DNA of 64,000 nt from Rossellomorea aquimaris (GCF_035590735.1 NZ_CP141595.1:1645001-1709000), one strand, 5' to 3'. Positions 43,683 to 53,635 are shown, numbered from the stretch's first letter. The notes: generated from the sequence alone by a model not told the origin. Made by a program: numbers and translations.

Positions 43683-44144
43683 TTGTCATACGATTCTATT
43701 ATAATGGAGAGTCCGATTGGAAAGTTAGAACTACAAGCGGATCAGAGCCATCTAATTTCGGTACAGTTTTTAGAAAATGATTCACGAGGGGATCTTTATG
43801 CCGAGAATCCAATATTACTAAGAGCAAAAGAGCAGATCATAGAATTTTTTAAGGGGAAGAGAAGAGAATTCGATCTCCCTCTAAAGATAGAGGGAACCGC
43901 TTTTCAGAAGGAAGTATGGAACACCCTGCAACAGATTCCATTTGGTGAAACCAGGTCTTACCAGGATGTAGCCGAAGCAATCCAAAGACCTAAAGCTGTC
44001 AGGGCAGTAGGGCAAGCGAATAAAGCCAATCGATTCCCCATCATCATTCCGTGTCACCGTGTCATCGGAAAGAATAATACTCTTACAGGCTATGCCGGTA
44101 AGCAGGTGGATAAGAAAGAAACCTTACTGTCATTTGAAAAATAG
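43683..44144 (+). CDS. ogt: Methylated-DNA-protein-cysteine methyltransferase
   Basis: This 153-residue suicide DNA-repair protein transfers alkyl groups from O6-alkylguanine to its own Cys124 in the PCHRVIG motif. The helix-turn-helix segment PKAVRAVGQANKANRFP is typical of the family. The TTG start at 43683 lies about 10 nt after AAAGGAG, right behind the kinE stop, so the two are likely cotranscribed. Length and context match B. subtilis ogt. Confidence 0.93.
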   Translation: MSYDSIIMESPIGKLELQADQSHLISVQFLENDSRGDLYAENPILLRAKEQIIEFFKGKRREFDLPLKIEGTAFQKEVWNTLQQIPFGETRSYQDVAEAIQRPKAVRAVGQANKANRFPIIIPCHRVIGKNNTLTGYAGKQVDKKETLLSFEK

Positions 44145-44195
44145 ATTCAGTAACAGGCACTTTCCATAGGGAGAATGCCTGTTTATTATTAGTGA

Positions 44196-44248
44196 TTGAT
44201 TTATTCCTCTATTTAGATTATTATCTAATTAGATGATGATCTAAATAG
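44196..44248 (+). promoter_or_regulatory. Promoter and 40-bp dyad operator of ArsR-type regulator
   Basis: TTGATT (44196-44201) and TATTAT (44219-44224) are 17 bp apart. A dyad centred at 44228.5 has outer arms CTATTTAGAT (44209-44218) and ATCTAAATAG (44239-44248), and a 12-bp inner palindrome ATCTAATTAGAT (44223-44234). It covers the -10 box and start site, which fits autorepression. Confidence 0.75.
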
Positions 44249-44263
44249 GGAGGGGGAGACCTG

Positions 44264-44857
44264 TTGCAATTAAATAAGCAGGTAGCTTTTCATAAAACGA
44301 TGGGGGATCCGACCCGGATCAAGATTGTCTATTTACTGGCATCAGAGAGCTTGCACGTAGGAGCCATTGCGGGAAAACTGGGGCTCACCGCCCCGACAAT
44401 ATCCCATCATCTAACGAAACTCAAAGAGTGCAATCTTGTTTATTCACGAAGAGAGAAGAACACGGTTTACTACCATTTAAATAAAAAAGTTCTGAGTCAT
44501 CATGGGAGTGTTCTTCATCAGTTTGCTCATGAAGAGAAAGGGGACAGTATCATGGTAGAAAAACTAATGAAAGAAAAACAGAAAGTGATGAATAATTTCC
44601 TGGAGAAAAATGGGCGAATCAAAAGTATTCCTTCACAACAAAAAAAGAAATTATTCATCCTGGAACATATGGTGGAAGGATTAAAAGTTGGAGAAAAGTA
44701 TAAGGAAAAAGATTTAAATGAATATATTCAGCAATTTCATGAAGACTTTGCAACCTTAAGAAGAGAGTTTATCATTCATCAGTTTATGTACCGGGAAAAT
44801 AGCATTTATGAAGTGAATCCGAGGGAAATGTGGGCGTCGACAAAGTTATATGAGTAA
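44264..44857 (+). CDS. ArsR-type regulator with DUF2087 domain
   Basis: This 197-residue transcription factor has an N-terminal winged helix-turn-helix of the ArsR class (about 5-80, LGLTAPTISHHLTKLKECNLV). A C-terminal DUF2087 domain (about 110-197, KKLFILEHMVEGLKVGEKYKEKDLNEYI) follows. There are no obvious clustered cysteines for metal sensing, so the signal is unknown. The TTG start follows AGGGGGAG. A palindromic operator in its own promoter suggests autoregulation. It precedes, convergently, the mtnA-mtnK operon. Confidence 0.85.
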   Translation: MQLNKQVAFHKTMGDPTRIKIVYLLASESLHVGAIAGKLGLTAPTISHHLTKLKECNLVYSRREKNTVYYHLNKKVLSHHGSVLHQFAHEEKGDSIMVEKLMKEKQKVMNNFLEKNGRIKSIPSQQKKKLFILEHMVEGLKVGEKYKEKDLNEYIQQFHEDFATLRREFIIHQFMYRENSIYEVNPREMWASTKLYE

Positions 44858-44870
44858 TAATATGAAAGGC

Positions 44871-44906
44871 AAAAGAAGAGCAGGAGGAATCTCTTGCTCT
44901 TCTTTT
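44871..44906. terminator. Bidirectional intrinsic terminator
   Basis: AAAAGAAGAGCA pairs with TGCTCTTCTTTT, loop of 12 bases, between convergent genes. Confidence 0.85.
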
Positions 44907-44911
44907 CGCTA

Positions 44912-45964
44912 TTATTCAATACCTATGGTTTGTTGAATACTCTCCTCAAAGCGAGGGTACAGGACACCTTTTTCCGTGATGATGCCGGTAATCAGATCAT
45001 GGGAAGTAACATCGAATGCAGGATTATAAACAGAAACGTTTTCTGGAGCGATCAACGTTCCGGCAATCGTTGTGATCTCTTCCCTGTTCCGCTCTTCAAT
45101 GGGAATATCGTTTCCGTTAAAGCTGGATAGATCGAAAGTGGAAGTGGGAGCAGCCACATAAAAGGGTATATTGAAATGTTTACACAAAATGGCAAGCATG
45201 GACGTTCCGATTTTATTTGCAGTATCCCCGTTGGCAGAAATCCGGTCAGCCCCGACAATGACAGCTTCTACGCCTTTTTCTTTCATGGTATGGGCAGCCA
45301 TGCTATCTGTGATGAGGGTGACATCTACCCCTGATTGTTGTAACTCCCAAGCGGTCAGGCGGGCTCCTTGCAGAACGGGCCGTGTCTCACATGCATAAAC
45401 CTGAAACGATTTCCCTTTTTCCCTTCCTAAATGAAAAGGGGCCAATGCAGTGCCGTATTTACTCGTTGCAATGGACCCGGCATTACAGATGGTCATTACG
45501 ATTTGTTTATCCTTCAATACACTCAATCCATTTTCCCCAATAAGGCGGCACACTGCCTCGTCTTCTGCATGAAGCTGGATGGCAGCGTGGAGTAAATTGG
45601 TCCTAGCTTCATTAACAGAAGAAACATTCTCCAATACCTTTTCTAAACGGTTCAAAGCCCAAATCAGGTTGACTGCTGTAGGGCGTGAATCGGCGAGATA
45701 TTTTTTGTCACGTTGAAACAGGTCGATGAATTCTTCTAACGTTTGAACTTCATACTGACATGCAGACTGGGCTATACCATAAGCAGCCGTGATGCCAATG
45801 GCAGGTGCACCTCTCACTTTTAATGTGATAATTGCATCATAATACTCTTCAATGGTCGTCAGTTTAATGTATTCCACTATGTTAGGAAGTTTTTGTTGAT
45901 TAAGAATCAGTAAATAATCTTCATGCCACTCTAGTGAGGTTGGAATGGTCAAAGTTTGTGTCAT
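44912..45964 (-). CDS. mtnA: S-methyl-5-thioribose-1-phosphate isomerase
   Basis: This 350-residue enzyme converts methylthioribose-1-phosphate to methylthioribulose-1-phosphate in methionine salvage. The conserved substrate loop [16 protein letters not shown] and the catalytic [18 protein letters not shown] (Cys) and [17 protein letters not shown] (Asp) segments are present. It is the second gene of the mtnK-mtnA operon, 16 nt after mtnK, and is therefore controlled by the S-box upstream of mtnK. Confidence 0.95.
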   Translation of the reverse strand: MTQTLTIPTSLEWHEDYLLILNQQKLPNIVEYIKLTTIEEYYDAIITLKVRGAPAIGITAAYGIAQSACQYEVQTLEEFIDLFQRDKKYLADSRPTAVNLIWALNRLEKVLENVSSVNEARTNLLHAAIQLHAEDEAVCRLIGENGLSVLKDKQIVMTICNAGSIATSKYGTALAPFHLGREKGKSFQVYACETRPVLQGARLTAWELQQSGVDVTLITDSMAAHTMKEKGVEAVIVGADRISANGDTANKIGTSMLAILCKHFNIPFYVAAPTSTFDLSSFNGNDIPIEERNREEITTIAGTLIAPENVSVYNPAFDVTSHDLITGIITEKGVLYPRFEESIQQTIGIE

Positions 45965-45980
45965 GATAGTCTCCTTTTGG

Positions 45981-47165
45981 TTATTCAGAATGGGATTTCA
46001 ATACAGACAGAAGCTCTTCGATCGAATGAATCTGTTTTCGTTTTATAATCAGTTCCTTACCAAGTGTCAAGCAGGTCCGTTTTGCCTTTAATCTTCGTTC
46101 TTTATCCGGGATTCCATCCAGATCTTCAACATGAGCGAGGCCGATCGTTCTTCTGATGCATTCACATCCTGCAAAACCGATGCTGTCTTGAAAGCTCTTT
46201 TCCAATACGTATTCAAGGTAGCCATTCACTTTCGTGTAGGCGTCTCCGCTTTCCTTCCAATGCATGGAGAAAAGAGTGGAAAAGACGTTCCAGGTATTCT
46301 CAATGTGATAGAGAACCGTTTCCTTCTCTTCAGGGTTTGAAACGGCCTGGAAAATAAGGTTGGCAATGAACTGTCCTATATCAAAGCCGATCGGTCCATA
46401 AAAAGCAAACTCGGGATCAATCACTTTGGTTTGATTCTTATCTACAAAGATGCTTCCCGTATGAAGATCTCCATGAAGAAGTGCCTCTCCTTCAGTAAGA
46501 AAGCTCTTTTTCAATTTCGCCACTTCGAGTTTCAATGTGAAATCATCCCATAAATGTTGGACGTCCCGGGAAAGCTCTTCTTCAAATTCATTGGTTTCGC
46601 TGTTGAAAAATGGATCCGTGAATACAAGGTCTTCAGTGATTTTGCACAGCTCAGGATTTGAAAATTCTTTCACGTAATCCTTTTTCTTAAAAGGATGAAG
46701 GGCATAATCAGAGGTGAAATATAAGGTATTTGCTAAAAATGTTCCAATGTCATGGGAGAGCCGGGGATACTTTTCCCCTTTGATAAGGCCGGCCCGGGCA
46801 ATGGTCAGAGCACTCAAATCTTCCATGACTGTAATCGCAAGTGTCGGATCAGAGTAGTACACTTCAGGAACGAGATCCCCTACAAATGAGTGCTGAAGCT
46901 TAAGGGCACTCGCTTCTATTCTTGCCCGTTCGATTGTCAACGGCCAGCTTTCGCCTACAACCTTCGCATATGGAAGGGCTTGTTTGATGATGATTCCTTT
47001 ACCTGTTTCCCGTTCTAATACACGAAAGACCAGATTTAAATTCCCGTCTCCTATTTCTTCACACGTTAAGATAGTTCCGTCTTCAAAAATTCTTAAGCGA
47101 ATCGCCAGTGCAATTGCCGCCTGTTCAGTTAGTGGTTGATATGCATTGAGTTTCGTAATCGCCAT
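45981..47165 (-). CDS. mtnK: S-methyl-5-thioribose kinase
   Basis: This 394-residue kinase phosphorylates methylthioribose at the 1-position with ATP. The APH-like fold shows [21 protein letters not shown] (ATP-binding Lys), the catalytic [14 protein letters not shown] and the metal-binding [22 protein letters not shown]-type Shine-Dalgarno precedes ATG 47165. It leads the mtnK-mtnA operon, behind a SAM riboswitch and terminator, so it is expected to be induced when SAM is low. Confidence 0.95.
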   Translation of the reverse strand: MAITKLNAYQPLTEQAAIALAIRLRIFEDGTILTCEEIGDGNLNLVFRVLERETGKGIIIKQALPYAKVVGESWPLTIERARIEASALKLQHSFVGDLVPEVYYSDPTLAITVMEDLSALTIARAGLIKGEKYPRLSHDIGTFLANTLYFTSDYALHPFKKKDYVKEFSNPELCKITEDLVFTDPFFNSETNEFEEELSRDVQHLWDDFTLKLEVAKLKKSFLTEGEALLHGDLHTGSIFVDKNQTKVIDPEFAFYGPIGFDIGQFIANLIFQAVSNPEEKETVLYHIENTWNVFSTLFSMHWKESGDAYTKVNGYLEYVLEKSFQDSIGFAGCECIRRTIGLAHVEDLDGIPDKERRLKAKRTCLTLGKELIIKRKQIHSIEELLSVLKSHSE

Positions 47166-47229
47166 TGTCGTTCCTCCTTATAGTACAGTCACCTTGAAGA
47201 CTGTGTGGTGGAGGCTTTTCCGTGGCATA

Positions 47230-47262
47230 AGAAAAGCCTCTTTCCATGTTCGAAAGAGGCTT
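47230..47262 (-). terminator. S-box terminator
   Basis: AAGCCTCTTTC pairs with GAAAGAGGCTT. On the minus strand the stem is followed by TTTTCTTAT. It is the expression platform of the mtnK SAM riboswitch. Confidence 0.88.
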
Positions 47263-47280
47263 GAAGAAGGTATCTTCGTC

Positions 47281-47439
47281 GCCTCTTATCTCTCAGAAAG
47301 ACTATCTTTCTGTTGGAATTAGCACCGTGCCTTAGTGGATATTCAATCCGGCGCATGCTGCGCCCCGTTTTACAACGGAATTATGGTCGGTTGCTGGGCT
47401 TCATAGGGCCAAATCCCTCAGCCAGCTCTTGATAAGAGT
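47281..47439 (-). promoter_or_regulatory. SAM-I (S-box) riboswitch of mtnKA
   Basis: Read on the minus strand, it opens with CTCTTATCAAGAG, then GCTGGCTGAGGGA, GAAGCCCAGCAACC, AAGGCACGGTGCTAATTCC, and closes with GAGAGATAAGAGG. This is the full SAM-I consensus with P1 closing on itself. SAM binding should favour the downstream terminator. An inserted stem (about 47355-47385) makes P3 longer than usual. Confidence 0.96.
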
Positions 47440-47486
47440 TGCGTAAACTATTTAATTAAACTTTCAGAATGTTTCATTTGATTTGA

Positions 47487-47516
47487 ATAGTACCATCGAA
47501 GTATTTTCCATGTCAA
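47487..47516 (-). promoter_or_regulatory. SigA promoter of mtnKA
   Basis: On the minus strand, TTGACA (47511-47516) and TACTAT (47487-47492) are separated by 18 bp, about 45 nt upstream of the S-box. Confidence 0.75.
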
Positions 47517-47541
47517 CTTATTTTTTTAAAAAATAACCTTT

Positions 47542-48324
47542 CTAATAAAAATCCGGTCTTCGATCCTGGAATATCGGAATCTGTTTTCGGACTCGATCTA
47601 CTTCCTGTAAATTGATTTCGGATGAAACCAATTCTTCCGTTTGTGATCCTTTTGAAAGAATTTCTCCCCAGGGATCAATGATGAGGGAACAACCCCCAAA
47701 TTCATTCTTCGGGTCGCTTCCCACCCTGTTGCAGGCAATCACGAAGCATTGATTTTCAATCGCTCTTGCCCTTAAGAGGGTCTGCCAGTGATCAATTCGT
47801 GCTGCCGGCCACTCTGCTACAACATAAACAACCTTGGCGCCTAGTAGAACTTGTTTTCTGAACCATTCCGGGAAACGGATATCGTAACAAATCAATCCCG
47901 CCATCTCTGTGTCTTGAAGGGTGAAGATGCCATCTTCATGCCCAGGAAGTAAATAATGATGTTCATCCATTAGCTTAAACAAATGAAGTTTCGAATACTT
48001 CTTCACCAACTCCCCTTTTGAATTCGTAACTAAAAGGGTATTGGACACCCCATCCTGCGTTTTCTGTGCAACAGATCCACCTACAATGTGAATGGAAAAT
48101 TTCTTTGATAGGGCAGACAGGAAGGAGGTTGAATCCTTTGCTCCTTCATCAGCGATTTCATCCATTCTTGTAAGGTCATATCCAGTCGTCCACAGTTCAG
48201 GGAGTACAACCGTATCACAGCCGTCGTCACTCGCTTTTTTAACCCATGTCTCTACTTTTCGCTTGTTTTTTTCGGGATCCCCGAACACAATATCCATTTG
48301 TGCAAGACCTATCTTTTGAATCAT
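47542..48324 (-). CDS. mtnU: Omega-amidase MtnU (carbon-nitrogen hydrolase)
   Basis: This 260-residue nitrilase-superfamily amidase hydrolyses alpha-ketoglutaramate and alpha-ketosuccinamate, the by-products of glutamine- or asparagine-dependent transamination in methionine salvage. The catalytic triad context is visible: Glu in LPELWTTG, Lys in YSKLHLF, Cys in LICYDIRFPEW. ATG 48324 is chosen because GAGGTG lies 6 nt upstream. It is divergent from mtnE, which makes the keto by-product it would process. Confidence 0.88.
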   Translation of the reverse strand: MIQKIGLAQMDIVFGDPEKNKRKVETWVKKASDDGCDTVVLPELWTTGYDLTRMDEIADEGAKDSTSFLSALSKKFSIHIVGGSVAQKTQDGVSNTLLVTNSKGELVKKYSKLHLFKLMDEHHYLLPGHEDGIFTLQDTEMAGLICYDIRFPEWFRKQVLLGAKVVYVVAEWPAARIDHWQTLLRARAIENQCFVIACNRVGSDPKNEFGGCSLIIDPWGEILSKGSQTEELVSSEINLQEVDRVRKQIPIFQDRRPDFY

Positions 48325-48444
48325 TTCTTTCACCTCATTATGTACTTTTGGAATTTAATCCTTTACATTCTTTATTTTCCGTTATATCATTTGTGACTAG
48401 AATTTGAAAGTAATTAATTTTCAAAAAATGTAGTGGGTGAGTAT

Positions 48445-49629
48445 ATGAAAACCTTTGGTAAGGCAAAAAGATTAGATTTATTACCTGAACAATTTTTCGC
48501 ATCCCTCGCTAAAACAGTGAATGCTGTGGTCAATGAGGGGCATGATGTCATTAATTTGGGTCAGGGAAATCCGGATCAACCGACTCCTCAACATATTGTG
48601 GAAAAACTGACAGAAGCAGCAGCTTCACCTTCCAATCATAAGTATCCCCCATTTCGCGGCTTATCGTCTTTTAAAGAGGCGATTGCTACGTTCTACCTGC
48701 GTGAATATGGTGTGGAATTAGACCCGGAAACAGAGGTAGCTGTGCTGTTCGGAGGAAAGGCCGGGTTAGTTGAAATCCCTCAATGTTTATTGAATCCTGG
48801 TGATGGGGTATTGGTGCCCGATCCCGGTTATCCCGATTATTTATCAGGAGTAGCATTGGCAGAAGCACGTATGATTAAAATGCCTCTACGAGAGGAGAAT
48901 GGATTTCTGCCTGATTATCGTGAACACTCCCGTAATGAGTTGGAAAATGCGAAGCTAATGTTTCTGAACTACCCTAATAACCCTACTGGAGCGATCGCCA
49001 CAAAATCATTCTTTGAAGAAACAGTCACTCTTGCCAATCTGAATGATATTTGTGTTGTACATGATTTTGCCTATGGAGCTATAGGGTTTGATGGAAATAA
49101 GCCCATAAGCTTCTTGGAGACAGAAGGAGCAAAGGATGTGGGGATCGAGATTTATACATTGTCGAAAACATATAATATGGCTGGCTGGAGAGTGGGATTT
49201 GCAGTAGGGAATAAGAGTGTCATAGAAGCGATCAACCTCCTTCAAGATCACCTATATGTGAGTCTGTTCGGTGCTATTCAAGAAGCGGCTACCACTGCCC
49301 TTTTAAGTTCCCAGGAATGTGTAGATGCACTGGTTTCAACATACGAAGAAAGAAGAAAACTATTAATCTCAGGACTACAGGGAATAGGGTGGGATGTAAA
49401 AGCTCCACAAGGTTCCTTCTTCGCCTGGTTAAAAGTACCTGAGGGATTCACCTCTGTAGAGTTCTCTACTTATTTACTTGAAAAAATCAAAGTCGCTGTA
49501 GCCCCGGGTGTAGGCTTTGGAGAATTCGGAGAAGGGTATGTACGTGTAGGTCTATTAACCACAAATGAGCGTATAAAAGAAGCGATTTCACGTATAGAAA
49601 ATTTAGAATTATTCCATAAAAGGGATTGA
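48445..49629 (+). CDS. mtnE: Methionine-salvage aminotransferase
   Basis: This 394-residue PLP-dependent class I/II aminotransferase converts ketomethylthiobutyrate to methionine, the last step of the salvage pathway. Schiff-base Lys241 lies in TLSKTYNMAGWRVGF; NYPNNPTGAIA and GSFFAWLKVP are family segments. ATG 48445 is preferred over the GTG at 48433, although its Shine-Dalgarno is weak. No S-box precedes it, unlike the other salvage operons here. Its stop codon lies inside the -35 box of the next promoter. Confidence 0.9.
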   Translation: MKTFGKAKRLDLLPEQFFASLAKTVNAVVNEGHDVINLGQGNPDQPTPQHIVEKLTEAAASPSNHKYPPFRGLSSFKEAIATFYLREYGVELDPETEVAVLFGGKAGLVEIPQCLLNPGDGVLVPDPGYPDYLSGVALAEARMIKMPLREENGFLPDYREHSRNELENAKLMFLNYPNNPTGAIATKSFFEETVTLANLNDICVVHDFAYGAIGFDGNKPISFLETEGAKDVGIEIYTLSKTYNMAGWRVGFAVGNKSVIEAINLLQDHLYVSLFGAIQEAATTALLSSQECVDALVSTYEERRKLLISGLQGIGWDVKAPQGSFFAWLKVPEGFTSVEFSTYLLEKIKVAVAPGVGFGEFGEGYVRVGLLTTNERIKEAISRIENLELFHKRD

Positions 49630-49654
49630 CAGAAGTTGAAATTGGTGCAATAAT
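49626..49654 (+). promoter_or_regulatory. SigA promoter of mtnWXBD
   Basis: TTGACA (49626-49631) and AATAAT (49649-49654) are 17 bp apart. The -35 box contains the TGA stop codon of mtnE. Transcription would start just before the S-box. Confidence 0.7.
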
Positions 49655-49685
49655 CCAACTGAAATAATGAATAATGAATAATGAG

Positions 49686-49790
49686 ATTCTTATCAAGAGC
49701 AGGCGGAGGGACCAGCCCTATGAAGCCCGGCAACCGACTTATTCAAGCACGGTGCTAATTCTTGCAGCAATAATGCTGACAGATAAGAAA
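49686..49790 (+). promoter_or_regulatory. SAM-I (S-box) riboswitch of mtnWXBD
   Basis: The sequence shows TTCTTATCAAGAGCAGGCGG, AGGGACCAGCCC, GAAGCCCGGCAACC, AGCACGGTGCTAATTC and the closing GACAGATAAGAA. P1 pairs TTCTTATC with GATAAGAA. It has the compact SAM-I form. Confidence 0.96.
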
Positions 49791-49803
49791 GAGTGACTTT
49801 ATC

Positions 49804-49833
49804 AAACCTCTTCTTATTTGGAAGAGGTTTTTT
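49804..49833 (+). terminator. S-box terminator
   Basis: AAACCTCTTC pairs with GAAGAGGTTT around a 7-base loop, followed by a T-tract. Its left arm is free only when the S-box antiterminator is not formed. Confidence 0.9.
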
Positions 49834-49900
49834 ATTTGCCCAGACTTATGAAATCAACTTGAGGCTAAGAATAGAATTATTAAAAGGAGGCAGGAAAACA

Positions 49901-51115
49901 ATGAGTGAAGTGATTGCCACATATGCCCTAAAGGGAAAGAGTGGTTCATTCGAGAAAAAGGCAGAGGGGATCGCTCTGGGATTGACGGTCGGTTCATGGA
50001 CGGACTTACCTCTCCTGGAACAGGATCAATTGCGCAAGTACAAGGGGAGAGTCGTTTCCGTGGAAGAGTGGGAAGGTAATGATGGCACGAGCGGTAAGGT
50101 ACAAATTGGTTATCCCGGTCATAATTATTCAAATGATATCCCGGCCATCCTTACTACGGTATTCGGCAAGCTTTCCCTTGATGGTGAAGTGAAATTATTG
50201 GATATAGCTTTTTCCAGTGACTTGAAAAAAGCCTATCCTGGACCACGGTTTGGAATAGAAGGAATCAGGGAGCTAACGGGTGTACAGGACAGACCCCTGT
50301 TAATGAGCATTTTTAAAGGCGTAATCGGCAGGGATCTTACCTACCTTGAAACTCAATTAAGGGCACAGGCTCTCGGGGGAGTCGATGTAGTAAAAGACGA
50401 TGAGATTCTCTTTGATAATTCACTGACACCTTTCACTGAGAGGATCAGTATAGGGAAAAGAGTATTACATGAGCTGTATGAAGAGACAGGTAAGAAAACA
50501 TTGTATGCTGTAAACCTGACAGGAAGGACTTCAGAATTACGTGATAAAGCAAGAAAAGCACGTGAGCTTGGAGCCCATGCCCTTTTATTCAATGTATTCT
50601 CTTACGGACTGGATGTTCTCCAGGAATTAAGGGAGGACCCTGACATCAGATTGCCTATTATGGCCCATCCTGCATTTGCAGGTGCTGTTGCTTCATCTCC
50701 TGCATATGGTGTGAGCTATTCTCTTTGGTTAGGGAAATTCCTAAGAATGGCCGGAGCTGATTTTTCTTTATTTCCATCTCCATACGGAAGTGTTGCACTA
50801 GAGAAAAGCAAAGCTCTATCCGTAAGCCATGAGCTAACGAAGGATGACGACCATCTAAGAAGAGTATTGCCCGTGCCTTCAGCAGGCATTCATCCTGCGC
50901 TTGTTCCGCTTTTGATGAAGGATTTTGGTGTAGATTGTGTCATTAATGCAGGTGGTGGCATCCACGGTCACCCAGATGGGGCAATTGGAGGGGGAAAGGC
51001 ATTCATCCAAGCAATTGAAGCAGTGTTAAGAGGAGAGTCCCTCTCAGATGCAGCAGATACCCATGGTGAGCTCCGTAAAGCACTATCCCTGTGGGGAGAG
51101 GAGGTAAACGTATAG
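49901..51115 (+). CDS. mtnW: Diketo-methylthiopentyl-1-phosphate enolase (RuBisCO-like)
   Basis: This 404-residue RuBisCO-like protein enolises 2,3-diketo-5-methylthiopentyl-1-phosphate. The Lys165 in [10 protein letters not shown] corresponds to the carbamylated metal-binding region of RuBis[12 protein letters not shown] and [13 protein letters not shown] segments bind the phosphate. RuBisCO loop-6 features for CO2 fixation are not evident. ATG 49901 follows AAGGAGG by 10 nt; longer in-frame readings run through the terminator. It is the first gene of mtnWXBD. Confidence 0.94.
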   Translation: MSEVIATYALKGKSGSFEKKAEGIALGLTVGSWTDLPLLEQDQLRKYKGRVVSVEEWEGNDGTSGKVQIGYPGHNYSNDIPAILTTVFGKLSLDGEVKLLDIAFSSDLKKAYPGPRFGIEGIRELTGVQDRPLLMSIFKGVIGRDLTYLETQLRAQALGGVDVVKDDEILFDNSLTPFTERISIGKRVLHELYEETGKKTLYAVNLTGRTSELRDKARKARELGAHALLFNVFSYGLDVLQELREDPDIRLPIMAHPAFAGAVASSPAYGVSYSLWLGKFLRMAGADFSLFPSPYGSVALEKSKALSVSHELTKDDDHLRRVLPVPSAGIHPALVPLLMKDFGVDCVINAGGGIHGHPDGAIGGGKAFIQAIEAVLRGESLSDAADTHGELRKALSLWGEEVNV

Positions 51116-51777
51116 TGACGCGTCCGGTCATTTTCTGTGATTTTGATGGCACGATTACAGAAACCGATAATATCATCTCGTTGATGAAATCCTTTGCTCC
51201 TCCAGAATGGGAACCTATCAAAGACGGCATCTTAAATCAGTCGTTGTCTATTAAAGAAGGGGTAAGCAAGCTGTTTTCACTTATTCCTTCATCACAGAAA
51301 GAGGAAATGATTCAGTATCTATTAGATACAGCAGTCATACGTAAAGGGTTTAAGGAATTTGTAGATTATACAAATGAACAGGAGATTCCTTTGTATATCG
51401 TTAGCGGTGGAATTGACTTTTTTGTTCATCCTCTACTAAAAGAATATGGGCCTTTTAATGGGGTTTATTGTAATGAAGCAAGCTTTAACGACTCAACCAT
51501 AGCGATTCATTGGCCACATCCATGTGATGATCACTGTGAAAGTAAAGGTTGTGGATGCTGCAAGCCTTCTATCTTGAGGATGCTGTCTTTAACAGAAGAT
51601 ACGGAGGTCGTTGTGATAGGGGATTCTGTCACAGATATCGAAATGGCAAAGCTTGGAGATACTGTGATCGCCAGAGACTATTTGGCACATACATGCGAAG
51701 AAAAAGGAATCCCCTATCATCCGTTTGAATCCTTCCACGATTGTATGGACGTCATTGAAAAAGGAGTGAAAATATGA
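51115..51777 (+). CDS. mtnX: 2-hydroxy-3-keto-5-methylthiopentenyl-1-phosphate phosphatase
   Basis: This 220-residue HAD-superfamily phosphatase produces the acireductone dihydroxyketomethylthiopentene. The nucleophile motif is FCDFDGTIT at the N-terminus and the acidic motif [17 protein letters not shown] is near the C-terminus. Its start is GTG 51115, overlapping the mtnW stop by one base, with GGAGG 10 nt upstream. The stop overlaps mtnB (ATGA). Confidence 0.93.
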   Translation: MTRPVIFCDFDGTITETDNIISLMKSFAPPEWEPIKDGILNQSLSIKEGVSKLFSLIPSSQKEEMIQYLLDTAVIRKGFKEFVDYTNEQEIPLYIVSGGIDFFVHPLLKEYGPFNGVYCNEASFNDSTIAIHWPHPCDDHCESKGCGCCKPSILRMLSLTEDTEVVVIGDSVTDIEMAKLGDTVIARDYLAHTCEEKGIPYHPFESFHDCMDVIEKGVKI

Positions 51778-52421
51778 ATTCCTATCAATCTCAATGGGAA
51801 GAACTCGCTGATATCAAAAAGGAACTGGCAGAGAGGGATTGGTTTATGGGAACGAGTGGGAATCTTGCGATACGAGTGAATTCTTTACCTGCAACTTTCC
51901 TGGTTACGGCAAGTGGAAAGGATAAAAGGAAGCAGACCGATGAAGATTTCCTGCTCGTCAATGCTCGTGGTGAGGCCATCGGGGATACTTCTGCACGACC
52001 GTCTGCCGAAACATTGCTCCACAGTCATGTATTCACAGAAAGCTCAGCAGGATGCAGCTTACACGTCCATACCGTTGCGAATAATGTGATCAGTGAACTG
52101 TATGGGGATGAAGGTGTCGTTACATTTAGAAACCAAGAATTAATTAAAGCGTGGGATAAATGGGAGGAAGATGATTCTTTGTCCATTCCAATCATTCGTA
52201 ATCATGCACATATCCCGACGCTTGCCGAGGAGTTTCAGTCCTTTATTAAATCAGACAAAGGGGCAGTGCTCATTCGAAATCACGGGATTACGGTATGGGG
52301 AAGGACCGGTTTTGAAGCTAAGAAACTATTGGAAGCTTGTGAGTTTTTATTTCAATATCAACTGACTCTTTTATCTTTAACGAATACGAGACCAATTACT
52401 AAAGGAGGAATCAGAATATGA
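51774..52421 (+). CDS. mtnB: Methylthioribulose-1-phosphate dehydratase
   Basis: This 215-residue zinc-dependent class II aldolase-fold dehydratase forms diketomethylthiopentyl-phosphate. Substrate and zinc-binding segments are [19 protein letters not shown] (His pair) and [10 protein letters not shown] (third His). It overlaps mtnX and mtnD by ATGA junctions, so the whole operon is translationally coupled. Confidence 0.93.
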   Translation: MNSYQSQWEELADIKKELAERDWFMGTSGNLAIRVNSLPATFLVTASGKDKRKQTDEDFLLVNARGEAIGDTSARPSAETLLHSHVFTESSAGCSLHVHTVANNVISELYGDEGVVTFRNQELIKAWDKWEEDDSLSIPIIRNHAHIPTLAEEFQSFIKSDKGAVLIRNHGITVWGRTGFEAKKLLEACEFLFQYQLTLLSLTNTRPITKGGIRI

Positions 52422-52930
52422 CGACAATCAAAATACAAGGGAAAAACCAAGTCATTGATAATCAGGAAGAAGTAGTGAAGTATTTAAGTGAACAGGGAGT
52501 CATTTATGAACATTGGAATATCGAAAAACTGGACGGAGGTCTAAGGGACCAATACGCTTTAAACGAAGATGATAAAGCGGAAATCCTGTCGGCATTTAAA
52601 GAGGAGATTGAAGATATTTCAGAGCGAAGAGGATATCAGGCTTGGGATGTGATCTCCCTTTCCGAGCGCACACCAAATCTTGAAGAGCTTTTAAGGAATT
52701 TTCAACAGGAGCATCATCACACAGATGATGAAGTCCGTTTTATTGTAAACGGTCATGGTGTATTTGTCATTCAAGGAAATGATGGTGATTTCTTTGAAGT
52801 GCATCTAAACCCGGGTGACTTAATTTCAGTCCCTGAAAACATCCGCCATTATTTTACATTGAGTGAAGACAGGCAAGTAGTTGCCGTCCGTATTTTCGTC
52901 ACACAAGAAGGCTGGGTCCCAATCTATTAA
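52418..52930 (+). CDS. mtnD: Acireductone dioxygenase
   Basis: This 170-residue cupin metalloenzyme (Fe2+ or Ni2+) oxidises the acireductone to ketomethylthiobutyrate and formate. Metal ligands are in [18 protein letters not shown] (His, His, Glu) and ENIRHYF (His). It is the last gene of mtnWXBD, overlapping mtnB, and is closed by a terminator. Confidence 0.94.
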   Translation: MTTIKIQGKNQVIDNQEEVVKYLSEQGVIYEHWNIEKLDGGLRDQYALNEDDKAEILSAFKEEIEDISERRGYQAWDVISLSERTPNLEELLRNFQQEHHHTDDEVRFIVNGHGVFVIQGNDGDFFEVHLNPGDLISVPENIRHYFTLSEDRQVVAVRIFVTQEGWVPIY

Positions 52931-52939
52931 TAGAACGCT

Positions 52940-52982
52940 AGGGTAGACAAGAGTGGAATCCATTGTCTATCCTTTTGTTTTT
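52940..52982 (+). terminator. Terminator of mtnWXBD
   Basis: AGGGTAGACAA pairs with TTGTCTATCCT, 12-base loop, followed by a T-rich tract. Confidence 0.75.
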
Positions 52983-53142
52983 AATAGAGAAGAATTTGGC
53001 GGAAAATGTCTAATTAAGAAACATTACTAGATATTTTGTCTTGTTTTGCGAATCTATTTACTTTTCTGATAATACTTGCGATAATGCTCAAGTAACGATT
53101 TAACTTAATAAAGGCTAGGAGCTAAAAAGGAGTTTATAAGAA

Positions 53143-53388
53143 ATGGGTCGTCTACTAAAACAGAAGTGGTTATTAATGAGAATTAATCAGAAACGTTCAG
53201 AAATGATTGGGTTGGGAGAGAGTTTAGGATTATGTGCAGCTGAGACAATCAAATGCAGTCAGCAATTAGATCAGCTTTTGAACGACTATGAAAAGTGCAC
53301 AAATAAGGTAGTATCATTAACCCTCCAGGAAACATCAAACGAATTTGGGCAATACATTAAGAGCTTATTAAAACGAACTGCTTCTTGA
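53143..53388 (+). CDS. spo0E: Spo0E family phospho-Spo0A phosphatase
   Basis: This 81-residue protein belongs to the Spo0E aspartyl-phosphate phosphatases, which dephosphorylate Spo0A~P and restrain sporulation. The signature S-Q-Q-L-D-Q-L-L-N-D-Y lies mid-protein after a predicted first helix. ATG 53143 lies 10 nt after AAGGAG. Its position after the mtn genes matches B. subtilis spo0E, though small paralogues exist (another is at 60313). It acts opposite to the KinE phosphorelay input encoded 10 kb upstream. Confidence 0.82.
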   Translation: MGRLLKQKWLLMRINQKRSEMIGLGESLGLCAAETIKCSQQLDQLLNDYEKCTNKVVSLTLQETSNEFGQYIKSLLKRTAS

Positions 53389-53499
53389 GACTACTCACCA
53401 AGGTTTTCCCTCACCATTCTAGGTTTACAAGAGACAATCATCTCCAACAATATCCACATTTAAACCAAGACAATCAATTTAATTTGTCGTTATCTCAAT

Positions 53500-53543
53500 A
53501 AACGAAGGGCGGTTCGCTATATGCGTAACGCCCTTCGTTTATT
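53500..53543 (+). terminator. Intrinsic terminator
   Basis: AAACGAAGGGCG pairs perfectly with CGCCCTTCGTTT around a 17-base loop, then TATTAA. Confidence 0.75.
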
Positions 53544-53635
53544 AACTTTTGAGCAGTGCTTCTTGATTGACAATGGTAGGATTTATCTGTATAATATTTT
53601 GAAACTGAGATATTTATTTAAAAGGAATGAATGGT

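Noticed and set aside
47518..47536. T/A palindrome after mtnU as a terminator
   Set aside because: It is almost pure A-T with no GC stem, so stable termination is doubtful.
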